Assembly (NCBI GenBank): GCA_965243285.1
Contig: OZ251537.1
Location: forward strand, 2,604,001 to 2,668,000
Direction of reading: 5' to 3'
Source of the DNA: JAHRAW01 sp965243285
Lineage (GTDB): Bacteria > Pseudomonadota > Gammaproteobacteria > Arenicellales > Poriferihabitantaceae
Length of the DNA: 64,000 nucleotides
Positions 1 to 7,693 of this stretch are shown one piece after another. Within the stretch, counting starts at the first letter, position 1. Every line of letters begins with the position of its first letter. The notes beneath the pieces are model-generated. The model made no database searches, was not told the origin of the DNA, and saw only the letters and a program-made list of their open reading frames with translations. Both the position numbers and the translations under genes were made by a program.

Positions 1-294
1 GTTTGATTTTTGCTTTACTTTTGCTTTTGCTTTTGATTTGGCTCCCCCCCTCCCCCCGCTTTATTTTGAGGAAAACTAAAATTAGCCCTAAGCCAATAGG
101 CTCGGGCTGATTTGGTGGGAGGTACGTTTGATGTTGGCTTTTCACTCCCGGTTGTGGGTTTTGAGGTGAAAATTTACAGCATAAAAACAACAGCAAAAGC
201 CAAAAGCCAAAGCGAAAAATCAAAAGCGAAAAATCAAAAGCTAAAAGCCAAATCAAAAGCAAATCCACCGTGCAAATTTAGATATATAAATCCC
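1..294. mobile_element. Terminal-inverted-repeat element, copy A (left part outside window)
   Basis: This is the right-hand part of a non-coding repeat element; its left end lies before base 1. Bases 1-42 are a degenerate GCTTTTG array, 43-60 a C-rich run, and about 181-265 the inverted array (AAAAGCCAAAAGC type). The element ends in CCACCGTGCAAATTTA followed by GATATATAAATCCC at 294. This end is the reverse complement of the left ends of the copies at 13284 and 23813. The middle holds a diverged remnant of the family core (GCTGATTTGGTGGGAGG). No gene is supported. It is called mobile by comparison with the other copies, because its own target duplication cannot be seen. Confidence 0.7.
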
Positions 295-535
295 TAGCCG
301 ATTTATGGTGATAATTAACGCGATAGGCAATATCGGCGGCATGGTATTTGTGAGGTCCACTGGCACTCGTCAGCGCTGGAAAAATCGCTCGCGCCAGGCC
401 CGTAAACTATAGGGAATCCGAACCCAGCGGCGTTGCGCATCAATCCACATGAGTTGTAGTGGGGTAATCCTTGTTCGTTTGTTAACTGTTAAAGGGCAAC
501 TGGGTGGTAAAAATAGCCGGGCGGTTTTGAGCGGA
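295..535. other. Intergenic, nothing recognised
   Basis: This stretch lies between repeat copy A and the 3' end of recJ. I see no conserved RNA, tRNA or terminator. On the minus strand a run of about 33 codons ending near 372 looks protein-like (WIDAQRRWVRIPYSLRAW), but it stops early and resembles nothing I can name. It may be a gene remnant. Confidence 0.4.
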
Positions 536-2284
536 TTAGACGGTGGCGGAAGTGGCGGAATCCGCTGCCAGCGGCTGGATGTGGCGCACCAATAATTGCA
601 CGGTACGCTGGCCGCGAAACTCGTTGGCGTCTAACTCATAGGCGACCGAAACCCGGTCGAATTCGGCGGCCTGTTGCCCGATTTCCACATGGCGAAAGGC
701 GATGGCATCGAAATCTTGGCCGTCATCCAAGCGCTGCAGCGTCATTTTTAGGTGTTCGGCGCCGACTATTTTCTGTTGCGCCACGCAAAATTCGCCATCG
801 AACAACGGCGGCGGGAAACCCTTGCCCCATGGCAGGGCGCGCATCATCTCCGTCATCTCCAAAGTGCATTCCGCGCTATCGAGCTCGCCGTCGGTGAGAA
901 TTTCCCGCCGCTGCGGGTAGGCGGCAAAATGCGCCGCCACTGCGTCATGGAATGCGGCCGCAAATTCATCGAAATGCGCCGCCGCTAAGGTCAAACCGGC
1001 CGCCATGGCGTGGCCGCCGAATTTTTCTACCATGCCCGGGTGGCGGCTCGATATCGTCGCCAATACATCGCGAATGTGTAGCCCATCCACCGAACGCGCC
1101 GAGCCGCGCAAGCCGCCGTCATCGGCCGGGGCGAAGGCGATGGCTGGTTGGTTGAATTTTTCTTTGATGCGCGAGGCCACCAAGCCGACCACGCCGTGAT
1201 GCCAAGCATCATCGCGCAAGCAAAAACCGCGCATGCAATCCACCGCCGCTAAATCCAGGCCGGCTATCATATGCATGGCTTGTTCTTGCATGGATTGCTG
1301 CAAGGCGCGGCGCTCGGTATTGATGGCGTCGAGTTTTTGCGCGTAGGCGTTGGCGGTTTTGGCATCACTGGCCAGCAAGCATTCGATGCCTAATGAGATG
1401 TCGTCCAAGCGCCCGGCGGCGTTTACGCGCGGCGCCACGGTGAAACTTAAATCGGTCGCGCTGAGGTTTTCGCGGCGCCGCCCGGCCACCTGCAGCAGCG
1501 CCAGGATGCCAGGCCGGCACTGCCCACGGCGAATGCGCGCCATGCCATGCTGTACCAAGATTCGATTATTGCCATCTAACGGCACTAAATCGGCCACCGT
1601 GCCTAACGCCACTAAATCCAGCAAGGTCGCCAAATTCGGTTCGGCGACGCAGCCGTCGGCATGCCGCATGTGGGCGCGCAACGCTAACAGCAGATAAAAC
1701 ATCACGCCGACCCCGGCTATGCATTTGGACGGAAACTCGCAGCCCGGCTGATTGGGGTTTACGATTGCCTCCGCCGCCGGCAATTCATCGCCGGGCAGAT
1801 GGTGGTCGGTGATGAGCACCGCAACGCCGGCATCGCGCAGCATGGCCACGCCGGCCAGGCTGGAAATGCCGTTATCGACGGTGATGACCAGCGCTGGTTT
1901 ATCGTCCAAAATGCGCGCCGCGATGGCGGTCGATAATCCGTAGCCATGCACAAATCGATTCGGCGCCATATACGCCACCCGCCCGGCCCCCAACGCCCGC
2001 AGCCCGAGCACGGCGACCGCCGTGGCGGTGGCGCCGTCGGTGTCGTAATCGCCCACCACCAATATTTTGGCGCCCGTTTTGATGGCCCGCGCCAGCAACG
2101 CCGCGGCCGGCTGGATGCCTTTGAGAAGGCCCGGCGCGTGCAGCCCGGCCAGGGAATACGCCACTTGCGCATGGCTGCGAATGTCGCGATTCTCATACAA
2201 CCGCCGCAACAATGGCGGTACATCGCCGCCCTCGCCCAGGCTGCCGCTCGGCTGACGGCGGGTGATTTTCCACTGCGCGGTCAT
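536..2284 (-). CDS. recJ: Single-stranded-DNA-specific exonuclease RecJ
   Basis: RecJ is a 5'-3' ssDNA exonuclease of the DHH phosphoesterase family that acts in RecF-pathway recombination and mismatch repair. From this start it is 582 aa, close to the 577 aa of E. coli RecJ. Motif I GDYDTDG is near residue 78, then the VDNGISS segment, the DHH triad in ITDHH, and GTVADLVPL; a DHHA1 domain and OB-like C-terminus follow. The open frame runs upstream to 2485, but that part is low-complexity and carries the tandem repeat at 2370-2407. The start at 2284 gives an N-terminus (MTAQWKITRR) that lines up with E. coli RecJ; ATG 2302 is the alternative. It lies 197 bp downstream of hom on the same strand. 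Confidence 0.93.
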   Translation of the reverse strand: MTAQWKITRRQPSGSLGEGGDVPPLLRRLYENRDIRSHAQVAYSLAGLHAPGLLKGIQPAAALLARAIKTGAKILVVGDYDTDGATATAVAVLGLRALGAGRVAYMAPNRFVHGYGLSTAIAARILDDKPALVITVDNGISSLAGVAMLRDAGVAVLITDHHLPGDELPAAEAIVNPNQPGCEFPSKCIAGVGVMFYLLLALRAHMRHADGCVAEPNLATLLDLVALGTVADLVPLDGNNRILVQHGMARIRRGQCRPGILALLQVAGRRRENLSATDLSFTVAPRVNAAGRLDDISLGIECLLASDAKTANAYAQKLDAINTERRALQQSMQEQAMHMIAGLDLAAVDCMRGFCLRDDAWHHGVVGLVASRIKEKFNQPAIAFAPADDGGLRGSARSVDGLHIRDVLATISSRHPGMVEKFGGHAMAAGLTLAAAHFDEFAAAFHDAVAAHFAAYPQRREILTDGELDSAECTLEMTEMMRALPWGKGFPPPLFDGEFCVAQQKIVGAEHLKMTLQRLDDGQDFDAIAFRHVEIGQQAAEFDRVSVAYELDANEFRGQRTVQLLVRHIQPLAADSATSATV

Positions 2285-2369
2285 CGGCGGAGGCGCCGCC
2301 ATTAAGTCGGGTCTGCGGCCGGTTTTGCGGGCAATTCCACCGCCCATTCGCCGCCAATTTTCGAATCTG

Positions 2370-2407
2370 CGCGCCGCGTGTACATATACGCGCCGCGTGT
2401 ACATATA
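2370..2407. repeat. 19-bp tandem repeat, two copies
   Basis: The unit CGCGCCGCGTGTACATATA occurs at 2370-2388 and 2389-2407, in the spacer between hom and recJ. The second copy runs into the palindrome ACATATATATGT (2401-2412). The same 16-mer, GTGTACATATATATGT, recurs at 40746-40761 between alaS and lysC. Confidence 0.75.
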
Positions 2408-2481
2408 TATGTCCATGCAGCGATAAATGCGGCGAAACTCAGCCCACCTATCGCCCAACATGCCGCCCCACCTATCGCCCA

Positions 2482-3822
2482 TCATGCCGAAATCAAACTC
2501 TCCATGCGGATACGGACGATGTCGCCGCTCACGGATTCTAACGCCGCCAATTTTTCCAAGGCTTGGTTCATGCGCCCTTCCTGGGTTTTTTGCGTCAACA
2601 TAATGATGTTGGCGTTGTCTTTTTCCGCCACGCCGTTGCCGTCCGCGGCATAGCCCTTTTGCAGCACGGTGTCGATGCTGATCTGGCTGTCGCCGAAGAT
2701 GCGCGCCACCGAGGCCAGCACGCCGGGGCGGTTGCGCGCCGTCAGGCGCAGATAATAGGCGGTTTTTATCTGCTCCATGGGCAGAATCGGCAGCGCCGCC
2801 AGCGCCTCGGGCTGGAATCCCAACGGCGGCACGCGATTGCGCTGGTCCGCGCTGATGGCGCGCGCCACATCCACCAAATCCGCCACCACCGACGAGGCGG
2901 TGGGCTCGGCGCCAGCGCCGGCGCCGTAGTACAAAGTGGGGCCCACCGCATCGGCCTGCACCAGAATCGCGTTCATCACGCCATCCACATTGGCTAACAG
3001 CCGCCGCTGCGGGATGAGCGTCGGGTGCACGCGTAGTTCGATGCCGTCGGCGCCGCGCCGCGCCAGCCCGAGGTGCTTTATGCGATAGCCCAGCTCGCGC
3101 GCGTGGGCGATGTCTTCGAGGGCGATGGCGGTGATGCCTTGCACATGCACGCGCGAAAATTGCAGCGGAATGCCGAACGCGATGGAGGCTAAAAGGCTGA
3201 GTTTGTGCGCCGCGTCGGTGCCTTCTATGTCGAATTCCGGCTGCGCCTCGGCGTAACCACGTGCCTGCGCCTCGCCCAATACTTCACCGAAATCGGCGCC
3301 CGCTTCGTCCATCCGCGTGAGGATGTAGTTGCAAGTGCCGTTGATGATGCCGGCCAGCCATTGGATGCGATTGCCGGCCAAACCTTCGCGCAGCGCCTTG
3401 ATTATCGGGATTCCGCCGCCCACTGCGGCTTCGAAAGCCACCATCACGCCGCGCCGCTGGGCGTGCTCGAAAATGGCGTTGCCGTGCAGCGCGAGCAGCG
3501 CTTTGTTGGCGGTGACCACATGCTTGCCGTTATCGATGGCGCGCCATACCGCCTCGCGGGCGATGTCGACGCCGCCCATCAACTCCACCACGATGTCGAT
3601 AGCCGGGTCGTCTGCCACCGCAAACGGCTCGGCGGTCAGCGCCACGCCGGCCGCATCCGCGGCCGCTTGATGGGGCGCGATATTTCGCACCGCAGCGCGA
3701 ACCACGCGAATTTCCCGCCCCGCTCGGCGGCTTATTTCATCGGCGTTTCTGCGCAATACCGCCAATGCGCCGCCGCCGACGGTGCCTAAGCCCAGCAGGC
3801 CGACAGTGACTGCTTTCAGCAT
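2482..3822 (-). CDS. hom: Homoserine dehydrogenase
   Basis: This enzyme reduces aspartate semialdehyde to homoserine with NAD(P)H, the branch point toward threonine and methionine. The protein is 446 aa and monofunctional, with no fused aspartokinase; a separate lysC lies at 39324. Features are an N-terminal Rossmann glycine motif (GLGTVG, residues 11-16), the catalytic-domain segment GIINGTCNYILTRM around residue 160, and a C-terminal ACT regulatory domain (RPGVLASVARIFGDSQISID), the usual site of threonine feedback. ATG 3822 sets MLKAVTVGLLG directly before the fold. It is divergent from the Mth938-like gene at 3969. Confidence 0.96.
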   Translation of the reverse strand: MLKAVTVGLLGLGTVGGGALAVLRRNADEISRRAGREIRVVRAAVRNIAPHQAAADAAGVALTAEPFAVADDPAIDIVVELMGGVDIAREAVWRAIDNGKHVVTANKALLALHGNAIFEHAQRRGVMVAFEAAVGGGIPIIKALREGLAGNRIQWLAGIINGTCNYILTRMDEAGADFGEVLGEAQARGYAEAQPEFDIEGTDAAHKLSLLASIAFGIPLQFSRVHVQGITAIALEDIAHARELGYRIKHLGLARRGADGIELRVHPTLIPQRRLLANVDGVMNAILVQADAVGPTLYYGAGAGAEPTASSVVADLVDVARAISADQRNRVPPLGFQPEALAALPILPMEQIKTAYYLRLTARNRPGVLASVARIFGDSQISIDTVLQKGYAADGNGVAEKDNANIIMLTQKTQEGRMNQALEKLAALESVSGDIVRIRMESLISA

Positions 3823-3968
3823 AAAAATTTCATCGTGGAATGATTGACATCGCGGTGTCCGTTAATGAACCGTGCCCCTGGGTGATGGCAAACCGCGCCC
3901 CATGCGGTGTTATAAAATACAATCCACCGGGCCAGGATTTTTTATAACTTCCACCGCTAGCAGTTTGC

Positions 3969-4358
3969 ATGAAACTCCATCTCAACAGCCGCGGCGATGC
4001 ATGGCTGGTGCGTGCTTGCGCCCTCGACGCGACGCACCGCCCGCCGCGCTATCGCATCAAGGTGGCCGACGCATGGCATGAGCGCAGCGTGATTCTAACA
4101 CCCGCCGGCGTGGAATTGTGGGGGGTGGCGGATGCCGCCGCCCTGTGCTTGGCGGATTTCCAGCGCTTGGCGGCGCTCGGCAGCGAGGTGCTGATACTCG
4201 GCACCGGCCAACGCGCCCTATTCCCCCCCGCCGCCATCACCCAGCCGCTGATGCAAAAACGCATCGGGCTGGAGGTGATGGACACCAGCGCCGCCTGCCG
4301 CACCTACAATATTCTGACCGCAGACGGCAGAAACGCGGCCGCGGCGTTAATCGTTTGA
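3969..4358 (+). CDS. Mth938-like domain (DUF498/NDUFAF3-like) protein
   Basis: This 129-aa single-domain protein has the conserved pattern of the Mth938/DUF498 family: SVILTPAGVELW, then VLILGTGQRALFPP, then a segment GLEVMDTSAACRTYNILTADGR that ends in an Ala-rich helix. Eukaryotic relatives (NDUFAF3) help assemble respiratory complex I; the bacterial members have no settled function. It is transcribed divergently from hom across a 146-bp gap that contains TATAAAATAC near 3912, a possible -10 region. No signal peptide or membrane segment is visible. The family assignment is good; the function is unknown. Confidence 0.85.
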   Translation: MKLHLNSRGDAWLVRACALDATHRPPRYRIKVADAWHERSVILTPAGVELWGVADAAALCLADFQRLAALGSEVLILGTGQRALFPPAAITQPLMQKRIGLEVMDTSAACRTYNILTADGRNAAAALIV

Positions 4359-4470
4359 AGTGGATATCGATTCATCGCCGATTGTTCGCCGATTGGTCTG
4401 AATAAGGCGTCGATTCATCGCCGCCGGTCGCCGCTTCGCGGCCGCCGCTCAAGATGTCAAGTTGCCCGAT

Positions 4471-5211
4471 TTAGCCTCCCCGCGCCGCGCTCAGCAGCCG
4501 CTTCATTTCGCCCACCGCTTGGGGCAAACCCACCGCGATGGCGCGCGCCACGATGGCGTGGCCGATATTCAGCTCGTTGATGTCCGGCAGCGCCGCGATG
4601 GCGTGCACATTGGCGTAATTTAAGCCGTGCCCGGCGTTCACCAGCAGCCCCAGTGCGCGGGCGCGGGCGGCCGCGGCGGCCACCGCTTCTAGCGCTCGGC
4701 GACGGGTTTGGCGGTCTGGCGCATCGGCGTATTGGCCGGTGTGCAGCTCCACCGCCGGCGCCAGCGCCGCGCTGGCTTCGATTTGCGCCGCGCATGGGTC
4801 TATAAACAACGCCACGCGAATGCCGGCTTCGCCTAACGCCGCCGCCACCTCGGCCAACGCGGCGCCATGGCGCGCCACATCGAGGCCGCCTTCGGTGGTT
4901 AATTCGCGCCGCCGCTCGGGCACGATGCAAACATCCGCCGGCCGCACGCGCAGCGCGATGGCGCGCATTTCGGCCGTGGCCGCCATCTCCATGTTGAGTT
5001 TGGTGCGCGTGCATGCGGCCATGCGTTCGAGGTCGGATTCGACAATATGCCGCCGGTCTTCGCGCAGGTGCATGGTGATGCCGTCGGCGCCGGCTTGCTC
5101 CGCGGCGCGCGCCGACTCCACCGGGTCGGGGTAGGCGGTGCCGCGCGCTTGACGGATAGTCGCCACATGGTCGACATTGACGCCTAATAGGATTTTTGGC
5201 GCGGCCGACAT
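4471..5211 (-). CDS. pdxJ: Pyridoxine 5'-phosphate synthase
   Basis: PdxJ condenses 3-amino-2-oxopropyl phosphate with 1-deoxyxylulose 5-phosphate to make pyridoxine 5'-phosphate, the last ring-forming step of DXP-dependent vitamin B6 synthesis. The 246-aa TIM barrel is family length. It opens with LLGVNVDHVATIRQARGT and carries the conserved GADGITMHLREDRRHI stretch and the NAGHGLNYAN motif. The usual gammaproteobacterial neighbours (recO, acpS) are absent; the gene stands alone between a Mth938-like gene and msrAB. A larger overlapping frame on the same strand (to 5290) is arginine-rich out-of-frame sequence and is not a gene. Confidence 0.96.
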   Translation of the reverse strand: MSAAPKILLGVNVDHVATIRQARGTAYPDPVESARAAEQAGADGITMHLREDRRHIVESDLERMAACTRTKLNMEMAATAEMRAIALRVRPADVCIVPERRRELTTEGGLDVARHGAALAEVAAALGEAGIRVALFIDPCAAQIEASAALAPAVELHTGQYADAPDRQTRRRALEAVAAAAARARALGLLVNAGHGLNYANVHAIAALPDINELNIGHAIVARAIAVGLPQAVGEMKRLLSAARGG

Positions 5212-5556
5212 GAGGGTTTATGGTGGATTTAGATGGCGGAGGTGGGTTTATGGGTGGGTTTAGGCGTACCGGGGTGGTTTTTCGGTGCACTCAAGCGGCG
5301 GAAAATGCCCTGCACTCGGCGCTGCTGATTAATGGCCGAAATGGCTGAAAAGTGGTCGAAAAGTGGCCGAAATGGCTGAAAAAAGGCCAAAAAACACCGC
5401 CCGCTCGGAAAAATCTCGCCATAAAGCGCCGCCGACCCTGAATCCTGCCGCAATTTTACCGACATAAGCCCGAGCGCCGCCGCTTAAGCGTATTATACGC
5501 CCGGTGCAATCGCCTAAGGCCCCGCCCTACCACCCCGTCCCGTAGAGGATAAATCC
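5212..5556. other. Divergent intergenic region with degenerate repeats
   Basis: This 345-bp spacer lies between pdxJ and msrAB. Around 5330-5395 it holds an irregular repetition of AAATGGCTGAAAAGTGG-type units, and around 5212-5280 a GGTGGGTTTA-rich stretch. At 5488-5500 there is a near-perfect palindrome, GCGTATTATACGC, which overlaps a plausible -10 (TATTAT) about 60 bp upstream of the msrAB start. It is a candidate promoter or operator only. Confidence 0.4.
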
Positions 5557-6786
5557 ATGAACACAAAACTCGCCCGCCTAAAATCCACCTTCGCCAAACC
5601 GGCTTGGATTAAATGCTTGGTCATCGTCGGCATCGGCATCGGCGTCGCGGCGTTATGGCCGAAAAGCACGCCCAGCGGCGTCGATGTCGAGGCCGCCACC
5701 GGCATTCCGGCCGACAAAAAGGGCGCCGGTCTGGCTGTCGCCACCCTCGCCGGCGGCTGTTTTTGGTGCGTCGAATCCACCTTAGAAAAAATCCACGGCA
5801 TCAGCGAGGTGGTTTCCGGCTACACCGGCGGCAGCTTGGAAAACCCCACCTATCAGCAGGTCGGCGGCGGCGGCACCGGGCACACCGAAGCGGTGCAAGT
5901 GCATTACGACCCGACCAAAATTTCCTACCCCCAACTGCTGCATTATTTTTGGCGGGAAATCAACCCCACCGACTCCGGCGGGCAGTTTGTCGACCGTGGC
6001 GATATGTACCGACCGGCCATCTACTACCACAACGAGCAAGAAAAATCGCAAGCCGAGCAATCCCGAGATAAATTGCAGGAATCCGGGCGCTTCGATAAAC
6101 CCCTCAGCATCGAAATCACCGCGGCGCCGATTTTTTACGAGGCCGAGCATTATCACCAGAATTACTACAAGACCAACCCGTACCGCTATAAAATTTATCG
6201 CCACGGCTCCGGGCGCGACCAATTTTTGCAAAAAGTTTGGGGCGAGGATTTGCACGCCAAGCCGGCCGAGGCCGACCTAAACAGCGCCGCCCCGGCGCCA
6301 GGCGATGCGCAGCCGGCCCCGAGCGCGGGTGAATCGGCGCTGCAATCGCGCTACCAAAAGCCCGATGATGCGCAGTTGCAAAGCATGCTATCTCGCATGC
6401 AATACGATGTGACCCAGCACGAGGGCACCGAGCCGCCCTATCGCAATGAATATTGGGACCACAAGCAAAGCGGCATTTATGTGGATATCGTGTCCGGCGA
6501 GCCGTTGTTTTCCTCGGCCGATAAATACAAATCCGGCACCGGCTGGCCGAGTTTCAGCAAGCCCATCGACGCGCAATTTATGGTCGAGAAAACCGATTAT
6601 AAGTTGCTCTTCCCGCGCACCGAGCTACGCAGCAAATACGCTGATTCCCACTTAGGCCATGTGTTCAACGATGGCCCGCCGCCCACCGGGCTACGCTACT
6701 GCATAAACTCCGCATCCTTGCGCTTCGTCGCCGCCAATGACTTGCAGCAGGAGGGTTACGGGGAATACGCCGAGCAGTTTAATTAA
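5557..6786 (+). CDS. msrAB: Membrane-anchored bifunctional methionine sulfoxide reductase MsrA-MsrB
   Basis: A fusion enzyme that reduces methionine-S-sulfoxide (MsrA) and methionine-R-sulfoxide (MsrB), repairing oxidised protein. Of 409 aa, residues 19-35 form one hydrophobic segment, a signal anchor that would place the enzyme on the periplasmic side. MsrA follows with the active-site motif GGCFWC (about 66-71) and GYTGG. After an Ala/Pro-rich linker, MsrB runs from about 265 with GTGWPSF and the catalytic Cys in RYCINSASLRF. MsrB lacks the zinc CxxC pairs, and Thr replaces the Cys found in the GCGWPSF form, so its recycling Cys must lie elsewhere or be absent. SD AGAGGA precedes ATG 5557. 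Confidence 0.95.
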   Translation: MNTKLARLKSTFAKPAWIKCLVIVGIGIGVAALWPKSTPSGVDVEAATGIPADKKGAGLAVATLAGGCFWCVESTLEKIHGISEVVSGYTGGSLENPTYQQVGGGGTGHTEAVQVHYDPTKISYPQLLHYFWREINPTDSGGQFVDRGDMYRPAIYYHNEQEKSQAEQSRDKLQESGRFDKPLSIEITAAPIFYEAEHYHQNYYKTNPYRYKIYRHGSGRDQFLQKVWGEDLHAKPAEADLNSAAPAPGDAQPAPSAGESALQSRYQKPDDAQLQSMLSRMQYDVTQHEGTEPPYRNEYWDHKQSGIYVDIVSGEPLFSSADKYKSGTGWPSFSKPIDAQFMVEKTDYKLLFPRTELRSKYADSHLGHVFNDGPPPTGLRYCINSASLRFVAANDLQQEGYGEYAEQFN

Positions 6787-6789
6787 AAT

Positions 6790-6842
6790 GGCGGGATAAA
6801 CACGGCGGGATAAACACGGCGGGATAAACACGGCGGGATAAA
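6790..6842. repeat. 14-bp tandem repeat, about 3.8 copies
   Basis: The unit GGCGGGATAAACAC starts at 6790, 6804 and 6818, with a partial copy at 6832. It begins four bases after the msrAB stop and lies between two convergent genes (msrAB and rlmB). Three copies are identical, which suggests recent slippage or duplication. No terminator-like hairpin is evident. Confidence 0.8.
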
Positions 6843-6866
6843 GCCGGGCCGATGTTTTTGGCGGCG

Positions 6867-7640
6867 CTAAATCGAGCGCTGGCGCACCGCCTCGAACAAA
6901 AACAAGCCGGCGGCGACCGACACATTCAGGCTGGACACGCTGCCGGCCATGGGGATGCGCGCCAAGTGGTCGCAACGCTCGCGGGTCAGGCGGCGCAAAC
7001 CGCTGCCCTCGGCGCCCAATACGATGGCCGCATCGGCGCGCAAATCCAGCGTATATAAGCTGCGCTCGGCGGCTTCAGCGGCGCCGGTTATCCATACCCC
7101 GAGTTGCTGCAAATCCGCCATGACGCGCGCCAGATTGGGGGCGTAGAATACCGCCACGCGGCTGGCGGCGCCGGCCGCGGCGCGCATCACCGAAGCGTTG
7201 ACCGGGCAAGCGCCATCTTTGGGTAGAATCACCGCATCCACGCCGGCGCCATCGGCCACCCGCAAACACGCGCCGAGGTTGTGCGGGTCTTGCACTCGGT
7301 CGAGAATCAACAATAACCACGGATGCGCGTGCTGGGCCAATAGGCCGGGCAAATCCACCGCCGCCGGACGCGGCCGGACGCGGGCGATAACCCCCTGATG
7401 CTTGATGCCGCGCGCCAGTTTGGTCAATTCGTCGGGGCTTGCCGGGCGCGCCACGATGCCGACGGCGGCCAGCTCTTGCCGCAACTGCTCGGCGCGCTGA
7501 TCATGACGATGCGCCATGCATACTTCGATGATGGCGGCCGAATCTCCGCCCAACACCCCCTGCACGCCGTGAAAGCCGCACACGATGTGTTCGCCTGAAG
7601 CGGGCGCGGATTTTTGGCCGGCGGAGGGTTTTCTGGCCAC
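6867..7640 (-). CDS. rlmB: 23S rRNA (guanosine-2'-O-)-methyltransferase RlmB
   Basis: A SPOUT-class (TrmH/SpoU family) enzyme that 2'-O-methylates a conserved guanosine in 23S rRNA (G2251 in E. coli) with S-adenosylmethionine. The 257-aa protein has an N-terminal substrate-binding domain with the HGVQGVL start. The three knot motifs follow: Asn121 and Arg127 in NLGACLRVAD, IVLGAEGSGL (206-215), and IPMAGSVSSLNVSVAAG (229-245). It lies 53 bp downstream of rnr on the same strand, the E. coli rnr-rlmB order, so the two are probably cotranscribed. Confidence 0.95.
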   Translation of the reverse strand: MARKPSAGQKSAPASGEHIVCGFHGVQGVLGGDSAAIIEVCMAHRHDQRAEQLRQELAAVGIVARPASPDELTKLARGIKHQGVIARVRPRPAAVDLPGLLAQHAHPWLLLILDRVQDPHNLGACLRVADGAGVDAVILPKDGACPVNASVMRAAAGAASRVAVFYAPNLARVMADLQQLGVWITGAAEAAERSLYTLDLRADAAIVLGAEGSGLRRLTRERCDHLARIPMAGSVSSLNVSVAAGLFLFEAVRQRSI

Positions 7641-7693
7641 TGGCGGCGGGCAATCGGAGCGGGGAATCCGGGGGAATCGAGACGGCGTAATGG

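Noticed and set aside
112..297. A 61-codon plus-strand ORF rich in Lys/Ser/Ala
   Set aside because: It is translation of the CAAAAGC array and element end of copy A; the composition is forced by the DNA repeat and there is no ribosome-binding site.
295..535. Small stable RNA (6S or SRP RNA)
   Set aside because: Neither the SRP core GGAAGGAAGCAG nor a 6S-like long stem with a central bubble can be found on either strand.
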